Assembly (NCBI RefSeq): GCF_009695905.1
Contig: NZ_VUNA01000010.1
Coordinates: 1-64,000, forward strand
From: Mogibacterium kristiansenii
GTDB lineage: Bacteria > Bacillota > Clostridia > Peptostreptococcales > Anaerovoracaceae
Reading direction: 5' to 3'
DNA length: 64,000 bases
Positions 52,893-60,415 of this stretch are shown here, piece after piece. The position numbers were made by a program, and so were the translations under genes. Within the stretch, counting starts at the first letter, position 1, and the number at the start of each line of letters is the position of its first letter. The notes under the pieces are model-generated. The model made no database searches. It was not told the origin of the DNA and saw nothing but the letters and a program-made list of their open reading frames with translations.

Positions 52893-54365
52893 ATGATAAA
52901 ATATTTAAGCACAAGAGACAACACGCATACGATTACTTCTTCTCAGGCCATCATCAACGGATTGGCGGAGGACGGAGGACTGTATATTCCGGAAAATCTG
53001 GAAGATTTGAAGCTGGATTACCACGAAGTGATTCAGCAGGATTATCCGGGAATGGCCGAAACTGTTTTCGGAAAATTCTTCTCGGATTTTGATGAGGAAA
53101 CGATTGAGAAGGTTGTTTCCAGAAGCTACACCGGAAAGTTTTCGACAGAAGAAATCACTCCGTTGGCAAAGGTGGAGGACGCTTTCGTACTGGAACTGTA
53201 TCACGGTCCGACTTGTGCGTTCAAGGATGTGGCGCTTTCCGCACTCCCGAATCTGATGGTGGAATCCATGAGAATGAATGATTTTCAGGATGAAATTTTG
53301 ATTCTCACCGCTACCAGCGGAGACACCGGCAGTGCGGCACTTCATGGATTCTCGGACGTTCCGGGCACAAAGATTATTGTTTTTTACCCGGAAGGCGGCG
53401 TGTCGGAAACCCAGCGTCTTCAGATGGTGACGCAGGACGGAAAGAATACCTGTGCCGTGGCGGTTCGCGGGAACTTCGACGATGCCCAGAGCGGGGTGAA
53501 GAAGCTGTTCCGTGAGATTCCGAAGCCGTGCGACGGAGTATCCCTGTCCAGTGCCAACTCCATTAACATCGGCCGGCTGGTGCCGCAGGTGGTATACTAT
53601 TTCTCCGCATATCGCCAGCTTCTGGACATGGGCGAGATTCAAGACGGAGACAAGGTGAACTTCGTAGTTCCTACCGGAAACTTCGGTGATATTATGGCGG
53701 GATATTTTGCCCGGGAGATGGGCCTTCCGGTGGGCCGCCTGGTATGTGCATCCAACAGCAACGATGTGCTGCGGGAGTTCCTGGAAACCGGTCACTATAA
53801 CCGGAAGAGAGACTTCCACAAGACCACATCTCCATCCATGGACATTCTGGTATCCAGCAACCTGGAGCGCCTGCTCTGCTTCGTGTGCGGCGTGGAGCGG
53901 ACGAAGATTTACATGGATCTTCTGGCGAAACAAGGCGAATACACGATTACGGAAGACGAATTGAAGAAAATCAACGAGGTATTCAGCGGTGTGGCGTGTG
54001 ATGATGCGCGGGGAGCAAAGGCAATCGGCGATGTGTTCCGGGCGGAGCATTATCTGATGGATACCCATACGGCAATCGCTTGGGCAGCCTATGAGGAATG
54101 CCGGGATAGGGGCGAGGAATGGACAAAGGATAAGACCGTGGTTCTTTCCACGGCATCTCCGTACAAGTTCACCCGTGCGGTTCTGGCGGCTCTGGGTGAA
54201 GAAGAGTGCCCGACAGATGAAGAGTGCATGCAGAAGCTGAAAAAGGTGACACAGGTGGAGGCACCGGTGCCGCTGCAGGGAATTTTTGAGCGGCCGATCT
54301 GCCACACCGATGTAATCGATGTGCCGGATATGAAGAGCTATGTCGTGAAGCATGCCGAAAAGTAA
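52893..54365 (+). CDS. thrC: threonine synthase
   Basis: A 490-residue PLP enzyme that turns O-phosphohomoserine into threonine. It is the longer, fold-type II class starting MIKYLSTRDNTHTITSSQAI. The cofactor lysine is K111 in GPTCAFKDVALSALP, and the phosphate-binding region is LTATSGDTGSAALHGF. AAAAGGATGAG lies before ATG 52893. It is divergently transcribed from hom-ask-asd; homoserine kinase (thrB) is not in the window. Confidence 0.95.
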   Translation: MIKYLSTRDNTHTITSSQAIINGLAEDGGLYIPENLEDLKLDYHEVIQQDYPGMAETVFGKFFSDFDEETIEKVVSRSYTGKFSTEEITPLAKVEDAFVLELYHGPTCAFKDVALSALPNLMVESMRMNDFQDEILILTATSGDTGSAALHGFSDVPGTKIIVFYPEGGVSETQRLQMVTQDGKNTCAVAVRGNFDDAQSGVKKLFREIPKPCDGVSLSSANSINIGRLVPQVVYYFSAYRQLLDMGEIQDGDKVNFVVPTGNFGDIMAGYFAREMGLPVGRLVCASNSNDVLREFLETGHYNRKRDFHKTTSPSMDILVSSNLERLLCFVCGVERTKIYMDLLAKQGEYTITEDELKKINEVFSGVACDDARGAKAIGDVFRAEHYLMDTHTAIAWAAYEECRDRGEEWTKDKTVVLSTASPYKFTRAVLAALGEEECPTDEECMQKLKKVTQVEAPVPLQGIFERPICHTDVIDVPDMKSYVVKHAEK

Positions 54366-54414
54366 AAACATCTATGCGATAAAGATGTAGATGTATAGAA
54401 AAAATCTATAGAAA

Positions 54415-54454
54415 AACAGGACCGGATTAAACTACCGTTTCGGTCCTGTTTTTA
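54415..54454 (+). terminator. terminator of thrC
   Basis: AACAGGACCG (54415-54424) pairs with CGGTCCTGTT (54441-54450), followed by TTTATG. Confidence 0.85.
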
Positions 54455-54528
54455 TGTTCCTTGAAATCCGCTAAGAAATTGAGTAGAATGGAGTCAATGG
54501 AGTTATAGATAGAAAGAATAGGGATGAT

Positions 54529-55443
54529 ATGGATTTTAAACAGATTGAAGCTTTTGTAAACGTGGTCCGGTATAAGAGTTTCAGCCGAGCGGCAGATGCG
54601 ACATTCTTTACGCAGCCTACTATTAGCACGCACATCAGCATCTTGGAGAAGGAGCTGGGGACGAAACTTCTGGATCGGAAGGGACGTATTGTGGAAATGA
54701 CACCCCAGGGGCGTCAGTTCTACAAGTATGCGGTAGAAATGGTGAACACCCGGGCACAGGCGATTGATGCGCTGGACAAGGATAGCGATAAGGTGGAGGG
54801 GGTTCTGGAACTTCAGACTTCATCCATTCCTGGAATTACTTTTCTTCCGGAGATGTTGGCGGGATTTCGCAAAGAACATACGAAGACCATGTTCTATGTG
54901 GATCAGTCCGATAGTGCGACTGTAGCGGGCAACATCTGCGAGCGCCGAGGCGAACTTGGTTTTGTGGGGGAGAAGGGGAACAACCCGAATCTGGAATACA
55001 ACAAATTGTTCTCCGACCGCTCGGTACTGGTGGTGCCGAACGGCATGTTCACGGATTCAGAGGAAGTGGATATTGAAGAAATTGTGGGGCTGCCGTTTAT
55101 TTGGAGAGAAAACGGTTCCGCAACGCAGAAATCCTTCGAGGATGCGGTGATACGAAAGGGATACGATCGAACCAGTTTCGAAGTGGTGGCAATGTTCAAC
55201 GATTTGGATGCGATTATTCGCTCCGTGGAGTCGGGATTGGGAGTGTCCATCCTGTCGGAACAGACCGTGGCGAAGCTGAGTTCACCAGGCATTCGTGCGG
55301 TGAATATCAACGGTTTCAATGCGAACCGGGATTTCTACATGATCAACATGAAGAGCGTGGCGCTGTCTCCGGTGGCGGAATCCTTTAAACAGTACGTTCT
55401 GGAGAGACGGCCGGCAGGTGGTCGAAAGAGAAATAAGAAATAA
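54529..55443 (+). CDS. LysR-family transcriptional regulator
   Basis: A 304-residue LysR-type regulator. The N-terminal winged helix-turn-helix (MDFKQIEAFVNVVRYKSFSRAA, then FTQPTISTHISILEKELG) is followed by a helical linker and a periplasmic-binding-like effector domain (about 90-290). The last residues are basic (RRPAGGRKRNKK). It has no divergent partner, so its target is not evident; thrC upstream is on the same strand but separated by a terminator, and selD downstream is convergent. A weak AGGGATGAT site precedes ATG 54529. Confidence 0.93.
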   Translation: MDFKQIEAFVNVVRYKSFSRAADATFFTQPTISTHISILEKELGTKLLDRKGRIVEMTPQGRQFYKYAVEMVNTRAQAIDALDKDSDKVEGVLELQTSSIPGITFLPEMLAGFRKEHTKTMFYVDQSDSATVAGNICERRGELGFVGEKGNNPNLEYNKLFSDRSVLVVPNGMFTDSEEVDIEEIVGLPFIWRENGSATQKSFEDAVIRKGYDRTSFEVVAMFNDLDAIIRSVESGLGVSILSEQTVAKLSSPGIRAVNINGFNANRDFYMINMKSVALSPVAESFKQYVLERRPAGGRKRNKK

Positions 55444-55477
55444 TGTATGTTTTTTCTCATTGATGTGTTTTCCATAT

Positions 55478-55510
55478 AAAAAAGGTGTGGCTTATGCCGC
55501 ACCTTTTTTC
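55478..55510. terminator. bidirectional terminator between lysR and selD
   Basis: AAAAAAGGTGTGGC (55478-55491) pairs with GCCGCACCTTTTTT (55496-55509), with one G-U pair and a 4-base loop. Confidence 0.88.
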
Positions 55511-55523
55511 GTATAGAATATAT

Positions 55524-56606
55524 TTATTTGTTGAGAATCTCGATGGCGTGGGAGGTGCGCTTCTTGAAACGGCCGATTACGGCGTTCTGGCAGCCCTTTT
55601 CCCCCAATTGATACTGCAGTCTTTCCAACTCGTTTTTCTTGCAGGCAATGAGAAGCCCACCGGAGGTTTGTGGATCGTACAAGCAATCCAGGCGCTCCTG
55701 CGGTACCCGGATGGTGTAATCCATCACGTCCTTTTCCAAATAGGACATGTTATTGTGGGCGCCGGCCGGAATGATGCCGTCTGCAGCAAATTCCAAGGCT
55801 CTGTCAAAAATAGGCACGCGTTCCGCGTAAAGTTCCAGTGTGACGTTTCCGGCTTTGGCCATTTCCGCGGCGTGACCAATCAGACCGAAACCGGTGATGT
55901 CGGTGCAGCCGTCTATTTTTACCCCTTGCATTCCCTCATAGCCGTACTTGTTCAGCTCTGCCATGGTACGGTTCATTTCCGCATCCTCTTCCGGTGTGAG
56001 CAAATCCACCTTTGCGGCAGAGGTGAGAATGCCAATGCCGATTTTCTTGGTGATTACCAGATAGTCTTCTTCCTCGGCGCTGTTGCTGAGAATGTCATCC
56101 GGATGGGCGAAACCGGTGACGCTGAGGCCGTACTTCGGCTCATCGTCGTTGATGCTGTGACCGCCAACAATCATGGCACCGCACTCATTGACCTTTTCGT
56201 TTCCTCCGGCGAGAATGGCTTCTACCGCATCGATTGGAAGGCAGTTCGGGAAGGTGAGCAGGTTCATGGCCAGCTTTGGAGTGCCTCCCATGGCGTAGAT
56301 GTCGCTGAGGGAGTTCGCCGCTGCAATCTGACCGAACATGTACGGATCATCTACAATCGGCGGGAAGAAGTCGATGCTGTTAATCAGTGCAACGTCATCG
56401 GAAACCCGATAGACGCAGGCATCGTCACTGCTGTCGAATCCGACCATTACGTTCGGATCTTTGATTTTCGGCAAATTGGAAAGAATATCGCTTAGGACTC
56501 CCGGCCCTACTTTAGCGCCTCAGCCGCCGGCGCTGGTCATTTCTGTCAGCCGTACCTTCTGAGGAATCCCCGGAATCGGGCAGGCCATTTTTTCGTTGTT
56601 ACTCAT
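55524..56606 (-). CDS. selD: selenide, water dikinase SelD, a selenoprotein with in-frame UGA
   Basis: A 360-residue enzyme that makes selenophosphate from selenide and ATP, the donor for selenocysteine tRNA. Conventional reading begins only at 56474, but the true gene starts at ATG 56606 (MSNNEKMACPIPGIPQ), with AGGAG about 11 bases upstream. Codon 29 is UGA (complement of 56520-56522) in the context TSAGG-U-GAKVGPGVL, exactly where other SelD proteins have the catalytic Cys or Sec of the G(C/U)GAK motif. The lysine two residues further is kept. A hairpin directly downstream is the SECIS candidate. The rest (DDACVY ... NSIDFFPPIVDDPY, GGHSINDDEPKYG) is standard. Convergent with lysR; csd lies upstream on the same strand. 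Confidence 0.95.
56489..56517 (-). promoter_or_regulatory. bacterial SECIS element of selD
   Basis: Immediately after the UGA the mRNA can form CGCU/AGCG, a bulge AAAG, UAGG/CCUA and a 9-base apical loop GCCGGGAGU with G at its first position. A stem-loop about 14 bases after UGA with a guanine early in the loop fits the bacterial SECIS rule that SelB recognises. Confidence 0.75.
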
Positions 56607-56645
56607 AGACAATTTAACTCCTATAGTTTTTTTCAATAGTTAAAA

Positions 56646-57800
56646 TTACTCGTTGGATTCCTGTGCATATTTGCGGATGGCTTCAATTGCCGTGTCGATT
56701 TCTTCCTCCGTGTTGAACGGTCCGATGGAGAATCGAACGGTTCCTTCCGGGAAGGTGCCCAGGGATTTGTGGGCCAGTGGGGCACAGTGCAGTCCCACCC
56801 GGGTCATGATGCCGTATTCCTGCTCCAGCTGAAAGGCAATCATGCCGTTATCGCCATTGAGAAAATCCACGGAAACCACTGCGACTCGGCCTTCCTCCGT
56901 CGGCATACCCGCAATGCGGATTCCCTCCACATCCCGAATACTGTCCAGCATTCTTTTTACCAGTTTCTGCTCGTGTTCGTGAACCTCCTGCTGATGCTCC
57001 GCCAGCCAGCCGACGGATGCGTGCAGTCCAAAAATACCCGGCAGGTTCATGGTTCCGCTTTCGAAACGGTCCGGCAGTTCCTCCGGCATCTCCGCCATAT
57101 CGGAATGGCTTCCGGTTCCTCCGGAAATAATCGGGGTTAATTCTCCGGTTATCGCCGGGTTCAGGAGAAGGGCCCCGATGCCCTGAGGTCCCAGCATGGA
57201 TTTGTGTCCCGGCAGGCTGAGACCGTCGATGTGGCAGGCTTTCATGTCAATCGGCACGTTTCCTGCAGTCTGGGCGGCATCTACGAAGAAAAGAACATTC
57301 TTCTCGTGACAGCGCTGTCCCACCTCCCGGATAGGCATCAGCGTGCCGCTGACGTTGGATGCGTGAACCATCACCACTGCCCGAACGGACTCATCAATCA
57401 TGGCCAGGGCTTCTTCCAGCTTCAATTCTCCGCGCTCATTGCACGGCATATAGCCTACTTCAATCAGGCCTTCCTGCTCCAGCTGATATGCCGGGCGGTA
57501 CACGGCGTTGTGTTCCATGCCGGAAATCAGAATCTTATCGCCTTTCCGGGCAAGTCCCTTAATCAGGAAATTCAGAGAATAGGTGTTGCCCGGCGTGAAA
57601 ATCGTGTACCGGGAACCGTAACCGTTCATCATTTTGCTAATCATCTCTCGGGTTTCCAGCACAACGCCGGCAGCGGAGTAGGCCTTGGCGTATCCGCCGC
57701 GGTTGATATTGCTACCAACATTTTTTATATAATCGTATACTGCATCTCCCACAACATCCGGCTTCGGATAAGATGTGGCACCATTATCCAGATAAATCAT
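56646..57800 (-). CDS. cysteine desulfurase family protein (selenium-locus type)
   Basis: A 384-residue PLP enzyme of the class V aminotransferase/NifS-like family. The PLP lysine is K200 in LSLPGHKSMLGPQG and the likely active cysteine C339 in RVGLHCAPLAHK. Members next to selD are thought to deliver selenium from selenocysteine or sulphur from cysteine. The start at 57800 (MIYLDNGATSYPKP) has AAGGAGG upstream. It is transcribed in the same direction as selD, 39 bases ahead, so selenium mobilisation and activation are co-expressed. Confidence 0.92.
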   Translation of the reverse strand: MIYLDNGATSYPKPDVVGDAVYDYIKNVGSNINRGGYAKAYSAAGVVLETREMISKMMNGYGSRYTIFTPGNTYSLNFLIKGLARKGDKILISGMEHNAVYRPAYQLEQEGLIEVGYMPCNERGELKLEEALAMIDESVRAVVMVHASNVSGTLMPIREVGQRCHEKNVLFFVDAAQTAGNVPIDMKACHIDGLSLPGHKSMLGPQGIGALLLNPAITGELTPIISGGTGSHSDMAEMPEELPDRFESGTMNLPGIFGLHASVGWLAEHQQEVHEHEQKLVKRMLDSIRDVEGIRIAGMPTEEGRVAVVSVDFLNGDNGMIAFQLEQEYGIMTRVGLHCAPLAHKSLGTFPEGTVRFSIGPFNTEEEIDTAIEAIRKYAQESNE

Positions 57801-57832
57801 AGTATCCTCCTTCGCATAACATACCAAAATAC

Positions 57833-57861
57833 ATACTATATTAATAGGAAATAAAAGTCAA
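57833..57861 (-). promoter_or_regulatory. possible promoter of the csd-selD unit
   Basis: On the minus strand TTGACT (complement of 57856-57861) and TAGTAT (57833-57838) are spaced by 17 bases. The -10 matches consensus in only 4 of 6 places. Confidence 0.4.
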
Positions 57862-57925
57862 ACATGATACTTCCTCAAAGATAGCTTACTCGGAAAAAAA
57901 TGATAGAACAAATTTGTTTTTTCTA

Positions 57926-57954
57926 TTGCGTTATAGCCCTAACAATGATAAAAT
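57926..57954 (+). promoter_or_regulatory. promoter of the selenocysteine tRNA gene
   Basis: TTGCGT (57926-57931), 17 bases, extended -10 TGATAAAAT (TAAAAT 57949-57954), about 15 bases before the tRNA. Confidence 0.6.
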
Positions 57955-57969
57955 CTATAGCTGTGTTAC

Positions 57970-58066
57970 GGGAGTAGATAGGTGCTGGTGTGCCTTACGG
58001 TCTTCAAAACCGCTATGTGGCGTTAGGAGCGTCATGGGTGGGTTCGATTCCCACGTACTCCCGCCA
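57970..58066 (+). tRNA. selC: tRNA-Sec (anticodon TCA)
   Basis: A 97-base tRNA. The anticodon loop CTTCAAA (58002-58008) presents TCA at 58004-58006, reading UGA. The acceptor arm GGGAGTA pairs with TACTCCC; the eighth acceptor pair expected of bacterial tRNA-Sec would be G-G, an apparent mismatch. The T-arm GTGGGTTCGATTCCCAC is followed by the acceptor strand, G and an encoded CCA. A long variable arm and an enlarged D-arm are typical of tRNA-Sec. It lies between csd and selA, completing the selenocysteine set. Confidence 0.95.
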
Positions 58067-58114
58067 ATAAATCCTTGATATTGTTGAGATACAAGGGAAT
58101 GAGTGTGACGTAAT

Positions 58115-58154
58115 GCATGGAGTGTAATCGGCTGGAGCCCGATGAACTCCATGC
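58115..58154 (+). other. long hairpin downstream of tRNA-Sec
   Basis: GCATGGAGT (58115-58123) pairs perfectly with ACTCCATGC (58146-58154), enclosing a second stem ATCGG...CCGAT. There is no U-tract, so it is not a plain terminator. It may be part of the tRNA precursor or a separate small RNA. Confidence 0.6.
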
Positions 58155-58261
58155 GCGGGATATGATGTCGAAGCGTTGGGATTGGGGTTTGATATTGAAA
58201 AAGAGTATTTAAAATAATGACGAAGTGAGTTTCACATTTACATAGTAAAGAGAAAACTAAA

Positions 58262-58477
58262 ATGGTAAAGAACGATTATCATGTAATCGTATGCAAAATT
58301 TTAAAGTACTTGTACGCATGCCTGAAAAACGGCGAAGATGTGGACAGTGATAAGCTGATGGATATCATCGGGGATTTGCCGGAAAGCTATGCGGATTACA
58401 TTACTCCGAAAGAAATTGAATATCTGAATGATAACCGGTACATGCTAAAGGTCAGAGAGTACCTGGATAGTCATTAA
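58262..58477 (+). CDS. YjcQ-like small protein
   Basis: A 71-residue hydrophilic protein in the middle of the selenocysteine locus. The start (MVKNDYHVIVCKILKYLYACL) resembles the N-terminus of YjcQ-type small proteins of Firmicutes, often phage-associated, but it ends earlier than usual (family about 90-100 residues). The upstream site is weak (AAAGAGAAAAC), and the coding signal is modest. It is followed directly by a terminator-like hairpin. No functional link with selenium is known to me. Confidence 0.6.
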   Translation: MVKNDYHVIVCKILKYLYACLKNGEDVDSDKLMDIIGDLPESYADYITPKEIEYLNDNRYMLKVREYLDSH

Positions 58478-58486
58478 TTACAACAA

Positions 58487-58510
58487 GCCGCCTACGGGCG
58501 GTTTTCTAAT
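58487..58510 (+). terminator. terminator after the YjcQ-like gene
   Basis: CCGCC-TAC-GGGCGG followed by TTTTCT. Confidence 0.7.
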
Positions 58511-58697
58511 GCGCATTTTTTGACAAAAGAACAGGTTTTCCGAGCAATCCGTAGCCAACTGCGAACACTGGGCTGTCGGTTCTTCCGGAGGATTTGACTA
58601 CCGCTTTCTCTCGTTTCATCTGCGAATGAAAGAGCGGGAGCCGCCCCGGCAAGGAACATCAGGGAATTAGAGCTTTGCTGATGATGATAATTTAATA

Positions 58698-58784
58698 TGC
58701 CTAGAATTTCGGATCGAGTTCACGCTTATTTCTGATTTCTGGTTTCCGGTCAAAAAACGTGAATCGTCTTTGAAATTCTAGGCA
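58698..58784. repeat. nested inverted repeat of 87 bases upstream of selA
   Basis: A 13-base arm TGCCTAGAATTTC (58698-58710) is perfectly repeated in inverse at 58772-58784. An inner TTCACG (58719-58724) pairs with CGTGAA (58758-58763), and the two stems are separated by 8-base internal stretches on both sides. The 33-base centre is pyrimidine-rich. The shape suits a small structured RNA, an end-to-end miniature element or an operator array; no target-site duplication is evident. Confidence 0.7.
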
Positions 58785-59002
58785 CATGAGACTGCGTGCA
58801 CAAATAACGCACAATACAATTAGAACTCAATCACTTCAACTGGCGTTCCGTCCGCTTTTCCCCATCCCTGAAAAGAACCGCAGAAAACCCTCGAGAAAGG
58901 CGAAGGCAGGAACAATCCCGGCCCGCGCTTCCCTGTGGCAATGCCCCCTTCTTTGTGGTATTATATAGGTTGAAATTGTGTGTAAAAAACGAGGAGACCT
59001 TT

Positions 59003-60412
59003 ATGAAAAAAAATGAAATTCTCAGACGAATTCCGAAGATAGATGAAGTGCTGAAGGCCGGTGGGCTGGAACTTCTTTTCGCCGGCGCCGGCCGCACCGT
59101 CGTTACGGAGGCGGCGCGCAGCGTCATTCAGGATTTGCGAAACGAAATTCTGAAAATGAGCCCGGAAGAGCTGGAAGAATTCGATATCCAACGGATGGAT
59201 ATCGAGGCAGTGGCCAACCGGGTAATCGCATACATGGAGCAGGAGGACTGCAACAATCTGTATCCGGTAATCAACGCTACGGGAACGATTCTTCACACCA
59301 ATCTGGGCAGAGCGCCTCTTTGCAAGGAAGCGGTGGAAAACGTGGCGGCGGTATCCAAAGGATACTCTAATCTGGAATACGACGTGGAAGCCGGCAAACG
59401 TGGCTCTCGTCACAACATTGTGTCCAAGCTGATCTGCGAACTTACCGGAGCAGAGGATGCCATGCTGGTGAACAACAACGCCTCCGCCACCATGATCGTT
59501 TTGTCGGCAATGGCAGAGGGCAAGGAAGTAATCGTGTCCCGAGGGGAGCTGGTGGAAATCGGCGGCGCCTTCCGAATTCCGGATATTATGGAACAGAGCG
59601 GTGCTACTTTACGGGATATCGGTACCACCAACAAGACAAAACCTTCGGATTATGTCAATGCCATCGATCCGGAGAAGACCGGCGCGTTGATGAAGGTTCA
59701 CACCAGCAACTACCGGATTATGGGTTTTACGGAAGAAGCATCCCTGGAGGATCTGGTGGCAATCGGAAAGGAACACGACTTGCCGGTCATCTTTGACATG
59801 GGCAACGGACTGATGGTAGACCTTCAGAAATACGGCCTGGACGAGCCGAATGTTCCCGCATCCCTGAACACCGGCATCGACGTGATGCTGTTCAGCGGCG
59901 ATAAGCTGCTGGGCGGTCCTCAGGGGGGCATCATCGTGGGCAAAAAGAAATATATCGAGAAGATGAAGAAACATCCGCTGGCCCGGGCGCTTCGGGTGGA
60001 CAAGATGACTTTCGCCGCAATGGAAGAAACCTTGAAGAAATACAGAGACACGGAAAAGGCCATGAGAGATATTCCGATTCTCCACATGATTACGGAACCG
60101 GCGGATTCCATGGAGCGAAGAGCGAACAAGTTGGCCGAGGCAATTGCAGCAAAGAACAATCGGGTGCATGCGGAAGTGATTCCGGTACAGGACCAGATCG
60201 GTGGCGGCTCCGCACCGATGGTGTACCTGCCGGGATTCGGCGTGGCCGTTTCTTCGGATGACATCTCCACGCCGAGCATGGAGAAACAGCTTCGGGAGAA
60301 CGACATGCCAATCGTAGCAAGAATTCACGATGACCGGCTGCTCCTCTGCGTCCGCACCATCGGAGAAGAGGAAGTTCAAACCGTTGCAGATGCCTTTGAA
60401 GGAATGGAGTAA
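59003..60412 (+). CDS. selA: L-seryl-tRNA(Sec) selenium transferase
   Basis: A 469-residue PLP enzyme that converts seryl-tRNA-Sec to selenocysteyl-tRNA-Sec. The PLP lysine is K301 in MLFSGDKLLGGPQGG, as at K295 of E. coli SelA. The N-terminal tRNA-binding part (ILRRIPKIDEVLKAGGLELL) and the VINATGTILHTNLGRAP block are typical. ATG 59003 follows GAGGAG; the frame open upstream to 58955 is not used. selB starts 3 bases after the stop. Confidence 0.97.
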   Translation: MKKNEILRRIPKIDEVLKAGGLELLFAGAGRTVVTEAARSVIQDLRNEILKMSPEELEEFDIQRMDIEAVANRVIAYMEQEDCNNLYPVINATGTILHTNLGRAPLCKEAVENVAAVSKGYSNLEYDVEAGKRGSRHNIVSKLICELTGAEDAMLVNNNASATMIVLSAMAEGKEVIVSRGELVEIGGAFRIPDIMEQSGATLRDIGTTNKTKPSDYVNAIDPEKTGALMKVHTSNYRIMGFTEEASLEDLVAIGKEHDLPVIFDMGNGLMVDLQKYGLDEPNVPASLNTGIDVMLFSGDKLLGGPQGGIIVGKKKYIEKMKKHPLARALRVDKMTFAAMEETLKKYRDTEKAMRDIPILHMITEPADSMERRANKLAEAIAAKNNRVHAEVIPVQDQIGGGSAPMVYLPGFGVAVSSDDISTPSMEKQLRENDMPIVARIHDDRLLLCVRTIGEEEVQTVADAFEGME

Positions 60413-60415
60413 TAG

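Larger units (their letters stand above)
58478..59002. other. gene-free region between the small protein and selA
   Basis: About 525 bases without a supported gene. It holds a terminator at 58488-58508, a GC-rich stretch with several partial hairpins (around 58590-58640, TTTCAT/ATGAAA), the large nested inverted repeat at 58698-58784, and the leader of selA with a TATTAT element at 58959-58964. A 60-codon frame at 58786 has no ribosome-binding site. Confidence 0.6.

Noticed and set aside
52905-54371. 488-codon minus-strand frame opposite thrC
   Set aside because: Shadow of thrC; no start signal and no motifs.
55524-56474. SelD starting at 56474 or a frameshifted selD pseudogene
   Set aside because: The upstream in-frame extension matches the SelD N-terminus and the single stop is UGA at the catalytic position with a SECIS-like hairpin, so recoding explains it better.
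58786-58968. 60-codon protein gene before selA
   Set aside because: No ribosome-binding site, basic low-complexity translation and overlap with the selA promoter region.
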